From Gigaspora margarita (lineage: Eukaryota > Glomeromycota > Glomeromycetes > Diversisporales > Gigasporaceae), in NCBI GenBank assembly GCA_009809945.1, contig WTPW01000925.1:90261-154260 (forward strand): 64,000 nucleotides of DNA, given 5' to 3'. Positions 45,770 through 57,312 of the stretch are shown in pieces (the first letter of the stretch is position 1; each line of letters opens with the position of its first letter). The translations under genes and the position numbers were made by a program. The notes under the pieces were generated by a model that worked only from the letters and a program-made list of their open reading frames with translations, searched no databases and was not told the DNA's origin.

Positions 45770-46971
45770 TGTTTATCTGTTATATATGAGTGCTAATATA
45801 TAATAAAATTTATAATAAAACCATATAAATTTACTATAAACTTTAAGCTTAAGTTTCTTTTTAACTTACATATTAATTTATTTTTAAATTTAGGGTTAAA
45901 TATATCTAATATCGAGAATATTAGAATAAAAATACTTAAGATGCTTTTTTAAAATTTTGCAAAAATTAAAGGTTTTGCTAGTAAAATTTTATAAAAAAAA
46001 AAGATTTAATAATTTTAAAAATATAATTATATGCAAAATTTTACACTAAAAAAGTTTACTTAGTAGCAAAACAAAGGTTATTTTAACAAAAAAGGAAATT
46101 AGCTATATACTAAAGTTAAAAATTTTTGAATTGTAATATAAATTCCTTTTTTTGTCAAGATAACCTGCTTTGAACTTCTAAGTAAACTTGTTTAGCATGT
46201 AATTCTATTTGTATTAAAGTCAAATCACATTTTTTTGAACCTTTTACTAAGTAAAAAATGGTATTAAAGTTAAAAAATTTTTTTTAAAAAAAATTTTTTT
46301 TTAACTTTAACTTTATTTTTTATTTAGTAAAAAGTTTGAAAAAACATATTTTGATTTTAATATAAGTAGAATTACATGCAGAACAAGTTTACTTAGAAGC
46401 CCAAAGAAGGTTATCTTGATAAAAAAAAAAGAATTATATTACAATCCAAAAATTTTTAACTTTAGCATATAGTTAACTTGCTTTTTTGTTAAAATAATCT
46501 ATGTTTTGCTGCTAAGTAAACTTGTTTAGCATAAAATTTTGCATATAATTTTATTTTCAAAATTAACAAATCTTTTTTTTCATAAAATTTTACTAGAAAA
46601 ATCTTTAATTTTTACAAAATTTTAAAAAGTTATCTTAAGTATTTTTATTTTACTATTTTCAATATGTTTAATACTAAAATTCAAAAATAAGTTATTATGT
46701 AATTTGAAAAAAAACTTAAGTTTAAAGTTTATAGTAAATTTATATATTTTTATTATAAATTTTATTATAATTTATCATACAGTATGACATCTTTTCTAAC
46801 TAATAAAATAAAATAAAAAACTTAAAAAAAACCTATTTTATACTATTTTTTTCAATTTTTGTATTTATTACTATCAATGTTTTTATAATTTAGGTTAAAT
46901 ATCTAACTTATCAGATTACTATTATCTAATCTGAGTTAGTACACTATATGTAATAACTTACTTAAAAAGTA
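45770..46971. repeat. AT-rich DNA with an internal inverted duplication
   Basis: The block 'gcaaaattttacactaaaaaagtttacttagtagcaaaacaaaggttattttaac' (46033 on) returns inverted near 46490-46555, and a 'gtattaaagt...aaaaattttttt' palindrome centres at about 46290. This is another foldback element of about 0.8 kb (45840-46740), with unclear TSD and no ORF. Confidence 0.5.
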
Positions 46972-47540
46972 TCTGATACCAGTATTGTCATTCGGACCAG
47001 ATCTGAACTCAGACCAGATCAGACCAGACTTGGACCATACTCAGACAGAGCTATTTATGTTTGTCGGACAGTTCAGACAGTTATATAGCTTAAGCCAAAA
47101 TTTAATTACTATGGTAATTGTGATGCAAATTAATGAAAACCCATATGTGATAAAATAAAAATAAGTATAAATCCTATTAGTTTAAAGCTTATCATGCTTG
47201 CTAGTTTCAAGCCACTCACTGAATTAGAATATACTTGCTAGATCAGAGCCCATTGCTAACCTACCCATTAGTTTAAAGACACCTAACAACTATATCTGTT
47301 AGTTTAAAAACTATGCATACCAACTCACTACCCATTAGTTATAGCCAATCTACTATTAGTTTAAAAACTACTCATATATTCTTTACTTGTTTGTTATAGC
47401 CAACCTGTTAATTTAAAGCTTATTTAACCCAATCTACTACTAATTTGAATATTAAATATATAAAATCAAAGGCAATTTAAACAAAAAATAAAGCTCATTA
47501 GTATAATATACTGTCTGTACATAATAAATTTTAACAGTAT

Positions 47541-47861
47541 TATACATGAGGACAAAATTATTTTGGGTTTGAAAACCTAAAATTAAAATTTGAAAACGAA
47601 ATTGTTTTTGGTTTATTTTACTTAAAAAACAAAATTATTTGATACTTTTTTTGAATAAACGAAATTATAAGGAACATATCTATATAAATTTTATTTGCTC
47701 TTTCTTATAAAAAATTTTAATTTTCTCTAATGAAGACGAAATAGGCTATAAAAAATTTTAATTTTCTCTAATGAAGACGAAATAGGCTATAAAAAATTTT
47801 AATTTTCTCTAATGAAGACGAAATAGGCCTTTTTCAAAAATCAATTTCAGTAGTATCACTA
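47541..47861 (+). mobile_element. Family G element with an internal triplication
   Basis: Perfect octamer TSD aacagtat (47533-47540 and 47862-47869). Near 47705-47825 a 41-bp unit beginning 'tataaaaaattttaatttt' is present three times almost identically, where sister copies have one. Confidence 0.8.
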
Positions 47862-48161
47862 AACAGTATATATATATTCTTTATTTGTCAACTAAGTTTA
47901 CTACTTTCTAATCTATATTGCATATAATTTTTAAACTTAGAATATATATGAATAAAACTTTCTATTATTTAGTAAATTTATTATGATATAAATAATTTTT
48001 AACTTATCTTATTTAAAAACTAGAAGAAATTGCTTGGAACCCAGATAATGTTTTAAAAGCAATTTCACATTTTTACGAAATCATATATAATTTATACTAA
48101 TATTACCTTTGATCATTCGTTTATATCTAACCAAATTGATAAAATATAATTTACTAAACCC

Positions 48162-48457
48162 AGGGCCTCGAATATCTTTTATATAGGTCATAACTGGATT
48201 TTGGCCAATTTTGATCTAATTTGCTAAAAATGACAAAATCTATTTACTTTAATAACTTCTAATCCAGCAAATAGAATTGAATAACCTTTTTTTGTTAAAT
48301 GTGCCTCAATGAGAGCTTTATTTTAAAAAAAATATTTATTCAAATTGGACTACTGGATACCAATATAATTGCAAAAGCTGTTTTTTGCTTCTCAAATTTT
48401 AGATGTTTTTGCTAAAAAATTTCAAGTATAATCTCTATACTAGATATCCAGGGTCCT
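48162..48457 (+). mobile_element. AGGACCC-family MITE, nested
   Basis: Octamers ctaaaccc (48154-48161) and ccaaactc (48458-48465) match at 6 of 8. Ends AGGGCCTCGAATATC and GATATCCAGGGTCCT. Confidence 0.75.
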
Positions 48458-49639
48458 CCAAACTCTCTTTGTCTAATGACTTTTATATTTCCTAACCTGT
48501 TAAATGGAATCCATTTAATTACTTTTTCAAATGCCATAGTTCTAAGTTGAAATTCCTTAATACTATCTTTAATAATTGTTATTTGTTAGACCATTTTCAA
48601 AGGATCACACAATTGATATCAGGCTAGAAAGATGTTGTATTGTTTACTATATTCGCAATTCCATTAACAAATTTTCTTTTGTCACTATAAAAATCAATTA
48701 CTATTACATATTATCTAGTTTTTGTATGTCGAGTTATTCTATAAATTCTATATTTCTCTAATTGCATATGAATTTTAAACTTATAATACTGTACGTGTTA
48801 ATAAATTAAAAAAAGCAGTTCTATCATTTCAAGTAATTAAGCTAGTAATATATAAATAATTCAACTCATATTTTTAAAAGTTCTGAAGTGCCTGTTTAAG
48901 AACAATTCAACTTCATAAAGTTAACAAATGATATAGTATATGATTGTATATATTTTCCATAATCATTTTTAATTATTCATATACCTCTTATCCAAGTTGC
49001 TATGAATACAAAATCTGATTCTTCATTAATTTTTTGTAAATTAATTAGTTTATCGAATAAAATCTATTTAATTACTTTTTATATTTTGTGGCTTTGAATT
49101 GAAATTCTTTAATAAACTTGTCAATCTCATTGTATCTACTTGTCATTTTTGAATTGCTTTCTAATGATCACAGAATTAATACCAAGTGGAAGAAGTGTTA
49201 TAATATTCACAGTATATGCATTTTCTGTTTGAATTATTTCTTCTAGAACTAAATTCATCTAAAATTACAATTACATATTGATTTGCCACTGTATTTTAAG
49301 TAATTCTATATAAAACATTTCTGTTTAACTGCATATATTTTGTAAGCTTACTGTAAACATACATACATTCTTAGCTTTGCAATGGCTAATACTTTTTTCC
49401 TTTTTATCTAAGATTATTATCACAAGGATTCTTAGAAATCAGTATAATATTCTTGAAAAGTACGTTGGCCAATACATTTCTCTATTCTGCTCTAGATTTA
49501 AAAATTTAAAAAAGTTAGTGTGATGTTTTTTTCAAGTGCGCTTTTATCTCTTTAATGATAGATTGTTAAATCGAATTCAAAGAAGTTAACTTGATATTTC
49601 TTAAAATGCACCTACTATATAGACCTGAAATAATACTTA

Positions 49640-50081
49640 CAGTACCGGACAGCAAAAACCATCCATTTTTTTTAAAGGCGCCAAATTTGAGAATTTTATA
49701 ACGATTCTGATTGGCTAATTTTTGTGTAACAAAATTATGATTGGTTAAAAATATAAAATTAATTTTTTTTATATAATAAGCGCCAAATTTTGGATTTTAT
49801 AATAAATATTGACCAATCAAATCGCGAGCACGTGATCAAGCATCAATTTGATTGGTCGATTGTCCTGCGCCAAATTTCTACTTTACTATAAAAGTTGCTG
49901 AACTTTAAACCCTTATAACTTCTTTAAAAAGCAAGATATCAAAAATCTGTCTTACAGATTTGTAGTTTAGGTTACAAATAAAAAATTTGTAAGAGGGATT
50001 TTTAAAATAATAACTTGTTGTGAAGTTATTAGACTTTAAACAATGCCGAAAAAAATGGATAGTTTTTGCTGTCCGGTACTG
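49640..50081. mobile_element. Tc1/mariner-like MITE, CAGTACCGGACAGC ends
   Basis: TA on both sides (49638-49639 and 50082-50083). Ends CAGTACCGGACAGCAAAAAC and its near-perfect complement, an inverted repeat of about 38 bp. The inner part contains paired words around 'gattggctaattttt' and 'tgattggtcgattg', with CACGTG near 49829. The 61-codon minus-strand ORF at 49905-50090 starts in the right end. I cannot link it to a transposase. Confidence 0.85.
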
Positions 50082-50559
50082 TATAACCATTATTTTGAAT
50101 TTTGAATCTCTCTAAAATAGCATATATAATCTTAAACTAGTGCTCTTGAATCAATATACACCCATTAATTAGTATAACAATATATTTGTATCATTTGAAA
50201 TTTAACTAGCCCTTAATTTCAAAATAACACACAAAGGTGTACTCGAAATAATATACTATTTAACATGCAGTGGGTATTATTTAGGTCTATACAGTACTTA
50301 AGTATTTAACTTTAGATCAAAGTTAGTATGACATTCTTACAAAGTGCATCTGCTAGATCCCAATTTCCAACCAATGTCATTATTACTTTGAGACCTGCAT
50401 ATTGTTCTTGCAAAAATGCAGCTACTAATGCATTTTCTTATTCTAATTCAAAGGTTTTATTATAAAGAGTTTATTATTATAAAAATTCGAATAATTCAGT
50501 GTGTTGTTTATGCAAAGTAGCTTAAACAAAAAATAAACTGAGTAAAAATTGCTATAATA

Positions 50560-50806
50560 TTATACTTGCCGGACAAATCGGACAAACTCAAAACTTAAAA
50601 AAAAACAATTGTTATTTACAAAAAATTAAATCCAACAAATAATCTTGATATTCTGCAAATATATTATATATAGCTATAAGAATATATATCAATTGTTTAA
50701 ATAAGAATTATTAACAAAGTTTTTGAGAAATTAGTTTGACCAGAGTTTGGGATTTGGGTGTGGACAAACCCAAACTATAATAGTTTGGGATTTGGGTGGC
50801 AAGTAT
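50560..50806. mobile_element. Small element with TATACTTGCC ends
   Basis: TATACTTGCCGGACAAATC at the left and the complement of GATTTGGGTGGCAAGTATA at the right. The interior repeats 'gtttgggatttggg'. TSD not readable in the AT-rich flanks. Confidence 0.5.
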
Positions 50807-51171
50807 ATATAATATAGTTACTGGTATATAAAAATTTTTTTTTAAATGGTTGTTCTTAAAAAATTCTAAACTCGAATATTAGACAAAGTTCATGTTCGAA
50901 TATGTCCATGTCTAACAAATATTGCACAGGCAATATCTGGTGACAATTTATTTACTCGGATATAATTCAGATACGGACATTAGAAAATATCTAAAATATC
51001 TGAGTTTGCCAAATATAGCTCAAACTATGTCCAGTGACAATACTATCTAGTACTATATGCAGTAAATTACAGAATTTTTTATTCATTTAAAGAACTATAA
51101 CATAATACAACTAATTTATTAATAAATACAAAATCAAAACATTTCATAAGGTAAATATACCTAATTTGATG

Positions 51172-52163
51172 CAGTGCCTAATTTGACACATCAACGATAA
51201 CTTGTGAACTATCGATCAGAATCACGTAATTTTGGTACTATTCGATTTGTCTTGCCAAAATGAGTTGAAGTACCAAAATTATGCGATTCTGATCGATAGT
51301 TCGTAAGTTATCACTATTTAACCAAAATTAGCTATCCAAGTCAAATTTTAATATTAATATAAAATAGCAAATACCGTAAATTTTGGAGCAAAATATCCCC
51401 CAGTACCCCTTGATTTATACTGGGTATATTCAAGGCTATTTTTGTGGTATTTTGTAAGAGACCCGGGTACAAATCAAAGGCCGAATTACTAATAATAATT
51501 TTTTTTACTTATGGGCTAATATATGCTCATTACAAGATACCCTCTATGTAATATACCCTGTTCCGCCCAATATACCCAGGGTATAAATCAAGGTTTGTTA
51601 TTACGTAGAATGTAACATACCCAGATACTTTGTTCTGAAATTTACAGTAATGTTTAATAGATCAGACCAATTGCAATAATTTTACTACCAAAATGACCGC
51701 CTCAGAACAACGATTTTAGTGAATCCAAAATTGCTAAAATCCAATTACGGGTCACAAGATCATTAGGGTTTTCGTATTATTTTTGATAAAAATTGATTAA
51801 TTAAATTAATCTATTTTCATCAAAAATGATACAAAAACCCTAATGATCTTGTGATCCCGTGATTGGATTTTAGCAATTTGGGATTTGTTGGGATCATCTC
51901 TCTGAGGCGATCATTTTGGTGGCAAAATCATCACAATTGGACTGATCTATCAAATGTTATTCGCTATTTTATATTAATGTTAAAATTTGTCTTGGATAGC
52001 TAATTTTGGTTAAATAGTAATAACTTGTGAACTATCAATCAGAATTGCATAGTTTTGGTACTGTTCAACTTGGCTCAGCGAGATGAATCAAATGGTATCA
52101 AAATCACATGATTCTGATTGCTAGTTCACAAAATACCATCAATGTATCAAATTAGGAATACTG
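51172..52163. mobile_element. 1-kb palindromic foldback element, CAGT...ACTG ends
   Basis: Left CAGTGCCTAATTTGACACAT, right TGTATCAAATTAGGAATACTG, bordered by TG (a mutated TA) and TA. The two halves mirror each other through the hairpin modules at 51197-51312 and 52028-52130, the 'aattagctatccaagtcaaattttaatattaat' block, and a central palindrome (51670-51950) whose stem includes 'aatgatcttgtgatcc'. The left half is split by 51374-51647. Confidence 0.75.
51374..51647. mobile_element. TA-flanked MITE, CCGTAAATTT ends, nested
   Basis: TA at 51372-51373 and 51648-51649. Ends CCGTAAATTTTGGAGCAAA and the complement of TTTGTTCTGAAATTTACAG. The mirror half of the host palindrome lacks it, which confirms the boundaries. 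The interior carries CCCAGTACCCCTTGATTTAT and a near complement. Confidence 0.8.
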
Positions 52164-52488
52164 TATTAAATTAAAAACATATTTTTAAATAAGAAAAAAT
52201 GTGTTTGTTACCGGCGTGACACTCCCCAGTTCCAGATTAAGGGGCCAGTTTCACCGATCTAGAGGTTATGTATAGATCATCTAGATAATTATTTATTTTT
52301 TATTTTATTTTTTTTTATTTTGATTTTTTTACATTTTCGTTTACTAATTTTTTTTTCTTCTTATACTGTCACTGGTGTCGTCGTTGGTGTCACTATTGGT
52401 ATAATCGTTGGTGTCGTCGTTAGTGTCATCGCAAGTGTTGCCTCAAGTGTCGTCGCAGGTGTCGCTCCGTTAGATTTTCTTCTTGGTG

Positions 52489-52648
52489 GGTGGTCTTGCA
52501 CGCTTTTTTGGTGGTGGTACGTTTCTTCAGTGGTGGTCTTGTACATTTCTTCGGTGGTGGTCGTGCACGTTTCTTCGGTGGTGGTCTTGCACGTTTCTTC
52601 GGTAGTGGTCTTGCACGTTTCTTTAGTGGTGGTCTTGCATTTTGGATA
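52489..52648 (-). repeat. 24-bp minisatellite with coding potential on the minus strand
   Basis: Units of TGGTGGTCTTGCACGTTTCT plus TCGG repeat at least six times before the gap. On the minus strand one frame gives PKKRARPP repeated, a basic Pro-rich motif like a nuclear localisation or DNA-groove-binding repeat. Another frame gives EETCKTTT. The preceding tract reads as (D/N)DT repeats on the minus strand. Whether it was ever translated cannot be judged because the gap hides the rest. Confidence 0.6.
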
Positions 52649-53252
52649 NNNNNNNNNNNNNNNNNNNNNNNNNNNNNNNNNNNNNNNNNNNNNNNNNNNN
52701 NNNNNNNNNNNNNNNNNNNNNNNNNNNNNNNNNNNNNNNNNNNNNNNNNNNNNNNNNNNNNNNNNNNNNNNNNNNNNNNNNNNNNNNNNNNNNNNNNNNN
52801 NNNNNNNNNNNNNNNNNNNNNNNNNNNNNNNNNNNNNNNNNNNNNNNNNNNNNNNNNNNNNNNNNNNNNNNNNNNNNNNNNNNNNNNNNNNNNNNNNNNN
52901 NNNNNNNNNNNNNNNNNNNNNNNNNNNNNNNNNNNNNNNNNNNNNNNNNNNNNNNNNNNNNNNNNNNNNNNNNNNNNNNNNNNNNNNNNNNNNNNNNNNN
53001 NNNNNNNNNNNNNNNNNNNNNNNNNNNNNNNNNNNNNNNNNNNNNNNNNNNNNNNNNNNNNNNNNNNNNNNNNNNNNNNNNNNNNNNNNNNNNNNNNNNN
53101 NNNNNNNNNNNNNNNNNNNNNNNNNNNNNNNNNNNNNNNNNNNNNNNNNNNNNNNNNNNNNNNNNNNNNNNNNNNNNNNNNNNNNNNNNNNNNNNNNNNN
53201 NNNNNNNNNNNNNNNNNNNNNNNNNNNNNNNNNNNNNNNNNNNNNNNNNNNN
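52649..53252. other. Assembly gap (604 N)
   Basis: The gap begins inside the 24-bp minisatellite, so it was probably caused by the array being unresolvable with short reads. Confidence 0.99.
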
Positions 53253-53516
53253 CAAAGAATAAGTGTCCATTTAGTTAGGACGTTAAAAGGGTTGACAGAT
53301 AAATTTGCGTTAATTATTACGAAAATTTTGGTGAATGTAAGTTTTATAAATAAAGTGTTTTTTTTTAAAAAAAATAATAAATTTCGGGGGTTTCCCTGGT
53401 GATAACTTCGCTCTTTTTTTTTTTTGATTAGTTCCGCAGGAACTGGGCTGAGTTGATTTATGAGATCGAATCTGATTGGCTGCACGTGATCGGGGAGTGG
53501 CACCACCGGTTACAAA

Positions 53517-54024
53517 TAGATTCGCTCTTTAAATAAATTTAATTAGCAATATTTTGCAACCTATTGATCATAATTAAACGAATTTGATACTATTCGATTT
53601 GTCTCGATAAGACAGATTGAATGGTACCAAAATCATCTGATTTTGATTGATATATTATGTGATATTTGTTGTAGAACTTAACTGCATCAAATTAGACATA
53701 TCTACTTTATATAACATTTTTATTTAAACCTTTCATTTTCTGAACTTTTAGTGATCCCAAACTAAGTAAGTATTAATTTATACTAAATTATTGCTTATTT
53801 TATATTTTTATATTAAAAAAAGGTATTATTAAATTTGAAAAATATTTTCAATCAGTAGCTCCTAAGTAGGATACTGGTGACTCTAATATTTTGAATAAAA
53901 ATTTCCAAGTCCTGAAGATGGATACTTTGAATATATAAAAAAAAAAGAATATTTTCAATAGACCATTCTTTATTTTTGGCATAATTTTGCTATATTATAG
54001 TATAATCACCAGCTCCTTTAATAA
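53517..54024. other. Spacer with a solo hairpin module
   Basis: 53560-53645 holds a GATACTATTCGATTTGTCTC / GACAGATTGAATGGTACC stem, a single copy of the module found in the Harbinger-like elements. The remainder is AT-rich with no gene. Confidence 0.5.
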
Positions 54025-54555
54025 GGGAGCATCCATAAATTACATTATGCTTAAGGGGGGTTCCCCAAATTATAACAATTTTTCAATATATAGGGGGATC
54101 TCCCCAACATAATGTAATTTTTTTATAAAAATTTGCCTAAAACTTGATCCAGTGGTCCAAATTGGATGATTTTGGTATCATTCGAATCACTTGAGAAGAG
54201 GATTTGAATGATACCAAAATCAATTAATCTGGATTACTGGATCACGTTTTATTAACGAAATACTATTGGTTATTATGTTTTCTTATAAAATTACTATAAA
54301 ATCAATAGTATTTCGTTAATAAAACGTGATCCAGTGATCCAAATGAAATAATTTTAGTACCATTGGATTCGTCTCATAGAGACGAATCGAATGGTACCAA
54401 AATCATTCAAAATTGGATTACTGAATCATAATATATTCAAGTTTTTGTAAAATTTTATATATAAATATATGGATCTTTAAAATTTTTTTTATATAGTAGA
54501 GGAGGGGTCAAAAGCTACTATGTAGGGGTACATAACGTTATTTATGGATGCCTTC
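54025..54555. mobile_element. PIF/Harbinger-like multi-hairpin element, copy 3 (intact)
   Basis: TAA on both sides (54022-54024 and 54556-54558). Ends GGGAGCATCCATAAATTAC and GTTATTTATGGATGCCTTC. The same chain of hairpins as copy 1: two GGTACCATTCG-type stems (about 54170-54225 and 54352-54405) around the palindrome with CGTTTTATTAACGAAATACT. 531 bp, no ORF. Confidence 0.85.
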
Positions 54556-54558
54556 TAA

Positions 54559-56190
54559 GTAATTATTCTTGATCTTTTTCAAATGCTTCAAAATCAAACA
54601 ACTTCTCTATAATAGACTCTTCTTTATCAATACTAACTACTTCAATTTTATTACCAAAATTTGCACAGAGATTACTATCGATTTTTATTGGTTATTGGAT
54701 AGTAATCAATTTAAATTTCCCCTGACAAAAACTATTGATTAAAATAGTAATTGGTAATAATTAGTAATAATCAATAGATATAAGATTAAGAATTACAAAT
54801 AATGATTCTAATTAATACTATTATACTATATACTTATTTTTAAATATTTTACAGATTTTTGCAAGTTTTCACAATTTAATATAAAATTTTATATTTTTTT
54901 ATTTAGGGTTTAAAAATTTCATGCATCTGCGCAGTCATGCATTCTCATGATTGATCAAGCAAAACTGATCACATGCATACATAATCAATCGCTTATAACT
55001 GGCCAATCAATATCAATTGCAAATTTATAAAAAAATTTTAAGAATTTTTTATTAAAAAAAAAAAAAAAAGAATACAACAAACAACAAATTGCACTACAAA
55101 TAAAAAAAAATACACAAAGTGACGAGCCTAACCCAAACCCTAACCCTAATCAGAACTCTAACTCGAATACTAATCTACATTATACTAATCATCTAATTAT
55201 TTAATCTAAGCTAACTCTTATAATACTAAACCCTAACCCTAACCTAAACCCTAACTCGAACCTAATCTATACTAATCTATACTATACTAATCATTTAATT
55301 ATTTAATCTAAGCTAACTCTTATAACGATACAACAACGAAATTATAAGTACCAATGAAGTATCAATATCAAAACCACAGCGAAACTATAAGCACTGACGA
55401 TTTAAAGCCAAGCCGAAAAGCACTAACAAAGAAAAAAGCCACAGCAAATCCACAAAATACACCAAAAGTTATAGCAAAATCATAAATTTCAATGATACTA
55501 AAAACAAGATACACAATAGTTAATATACTACAAAAAAATACAAAAAACAATAAAAAAAAAAAATAAATAAACTACGAGATATTTTCGTAAAACATGCAAG
55601 ACCATCTACTAGGACTACCAAATAAAAACCATACAAGATTACCCAAATAAAGAAGATAAAAGGCCACCCAACCAAAAACTATAACATTCAGGAAATATGT
55701 CACATGTTCATATATATGAGTGTCCAATTATAGTAAAAATATTGATTATATTTTGGAAATTTACTATGAAATTTTCAAAAAAATTTTATTCGCTCTTAAT
55801 CGAACTATATGACCATTAATCAATATCAAAAAAGTCTCTAAATAATAGTATTCTATAGGTTTAATCTATTAACAACAAAAAATTTAGAAAGTCTTAAATA
55901 TGCAAATGAAAAAGGATATTGAGCTCGAAGTTTACCATTGCCTTCAAGCCTAACTATAGTAAAAATCACAAATCTTCATACTACTTACTAAACAAGTCAT
56001 AAAAATAGTAATCTTTTTTGCAACTTAGCTTTGGAAAGACTTCTAAAATCAAGTTGACAGGATATTAGTACTGTTATTACTATGATCTTGGGATTAAGCT
56101 TTTTAAGATTGTATTCGATTTTGCTCTTAATCATGCTTTAGATCTTCAAAATGTTTGTTTGTTCATTTTATTCAAATACATTTATTAACT
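54559..56190. repeat. Intergenic DNA with a duplicated CCCTAA-rich block
   Basis: 55125-55215 and 55224-55330 are two copies of a roughly 105-bp block made of 'aaaccctaaccctaacc' followed by 'ctaatctatactatactaatcat...taatctaagctaactcttataa'. 54860-54905 shares 'tgcaagttttcacaatttaatataaa' with 63389 and 63468. The minus-strand ORF 55368-55550 is compositionally trivial. No gene is seen. Confidence 0.5.
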
Positions 56191-56254
56191 TGTTAAAATT
56201 ACAGTCCAAATTGGGTTTAGTACCATCATAACTATGACCTTGAATGTACAGAAA

Positions 56255-57080
56255 TGTTATACAGATACTTATACATTAGAAAGAGATAGAGATATTAGTA
56301 TCAAAAGTATGCCAATGACCTTTATCTTACAAGACACAAAATCTAAGTCTTACTCTTTCAATATTATAAATACACCAGGTAATTATATTAATCATTAATA
56401 ATGCTATAATGCAACAGCATTGATTGAAACTTTATTTTAATTATATTTATTAAATAGAACATGTTTATTTTGTAGACGAAATTACTGCTGCACTTCAACT
56501 TTATGATATTGCAATTAGTAAACACGATTAAAAGGGTAAATATGTGTACTCTTCAAGTTTCTGTTAAATAATTTTATAGTTTAAAATTGTTTATCATAGG
56601 TTATAGCCAATACTAAACGCATTATACGGCACGTTATATAAGAAAATTTAGAGGTTTGTTTTGCCATTTTTTTTCTGATTTAAAAAAAAAAAAAGTGCAT
56701 AAAAAAAAATTCGAACGTTCTTTTATGAATTATCTTTAGTCAACACGCACAAGATTGTGATCTTTGCATATCTTCTAAACGCAGAAGTCAAAAGGGTTGA
56801 TATTTTTCATTAAAGTTATTTGCAAAAATATATGCTGATACATATGGTTGGTATATTTATTTATTTTTGATAGAATTTTATTAAATAAAAAAATCTAATA
56901 TTTTAACATTAATTGAAGTTTTTTTTTAACAGGTGATATAAATGCTAATGATAATCCCACAAAAAGATCTTTAAATAGAAAAGGCCTGGAAGCTAAAAGC
57001 CAATATTTGTTTGTGCATTTCGGGAGCCTTTGTACAAAATTTATTTTCAGGCAATGAAAACCAGGCTAGGGCTTTATGAA
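56255..57080 (+). pseudogene. Decayed copy of spliceosomal GTPase Snu114 / EFTUD2
   Basis: Snu114 is the EF2-like GTPase of the U5 snRNP that drives spliceosome remodelling. Exon-like blocks with intact splice sites show it: 56255-56388 (ERDRDISIKSMPMTFILQD, then NIINTP), 56458-56531 (EHVYFVDEITAALQL), 56600-56653 (VIANTKRIIRHVI, stop, ENLE), 56740-56850 (LKLFAKIYADTYG) and 56933-57080 (GDINAND, then FREPLYKIYFQA). Their order matches EFTUD2. The G3 motif DTPGH has become NTPEH. The exon that should carry NKID is missing, and there are stops at 56529, 56639 and about 56798. It lacks the P-loop region and all downstream domains. The working gene must be elsewhere. Introns are retained, so it arose by segmental duplication rather than retroposition. 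Confidence 0.75.
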
Positions 57081-57312
57081 AATTTTTATAACTAGAAGTT
57101 TTTCATTATAGTGCCCACATATTGTTTTCATTACTTGATATGGTATTGCCTATAGTCTACCAGTTATAAACCTCTTTCTTCAAAAGAAAAAGAATGGAGA
57201 AAAGCAAAAAGAATTAAAAGAAAAACTCACCACCAAGAAAAACAAAAAAGAGGCAGAGGCTACTGATATCTTTTTTTTTTGAGGATTATTTGAATTTCTT
57301 GAAAAAACATTG

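Larger units (their letters stand above)
46980..51045. mobile_element. 4-kb hAT-like element carrying four later insertions
   Basis: Left end CAGTATTGTCATTCGGACC and right end AGTGACAATACT are the same termini as the 1.8-kb element at 41994-43774. Flanking octamers tctgatac and tctagtac match at 6 of 8. Insertions: 47541-47861, 48162-48457, 49640-50081 and about 50560-50806. The remaining core (48460-49640, 50090-50555) has a non-repetitive, decayed look that might once have been transposase or passenger coding sequence, but no frame survives and no motif is recognised. Confidence 0.6.
52204..53516. mobile_element. Element with TGTTACCGG...CACTCCCC inverted ends, partly in a gap
   Basis: Left TTTGTTACCGGCGTGACACT (then CCCC) pairs with the right complement TTTGTAACCGGTGGTGCCACT (then CCCC); CAGTTCC / GGAACTGG also pair further in. 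Internally 52380-52480 is a 'gttggtgtcgtc' tract and 52489-52648 a 24-bp minisatellite running into the gap. Long ORFs on both strands here are produced by the repeat and the run of N. Confidence 0.6.

Noticed and set aside
49905..50090. Transposase N-terminus within the CAGTACCGG element
   Set aside because: The 61-codon ORF starts in the inverted repeat, and no helix-turn-helix or DDE motif can be seen.
52320..53506. Long ORFs of 206-381 codons across the second gap
   Set aside because: Two thirds are N, and the ends are minisatellite translations in four frames.
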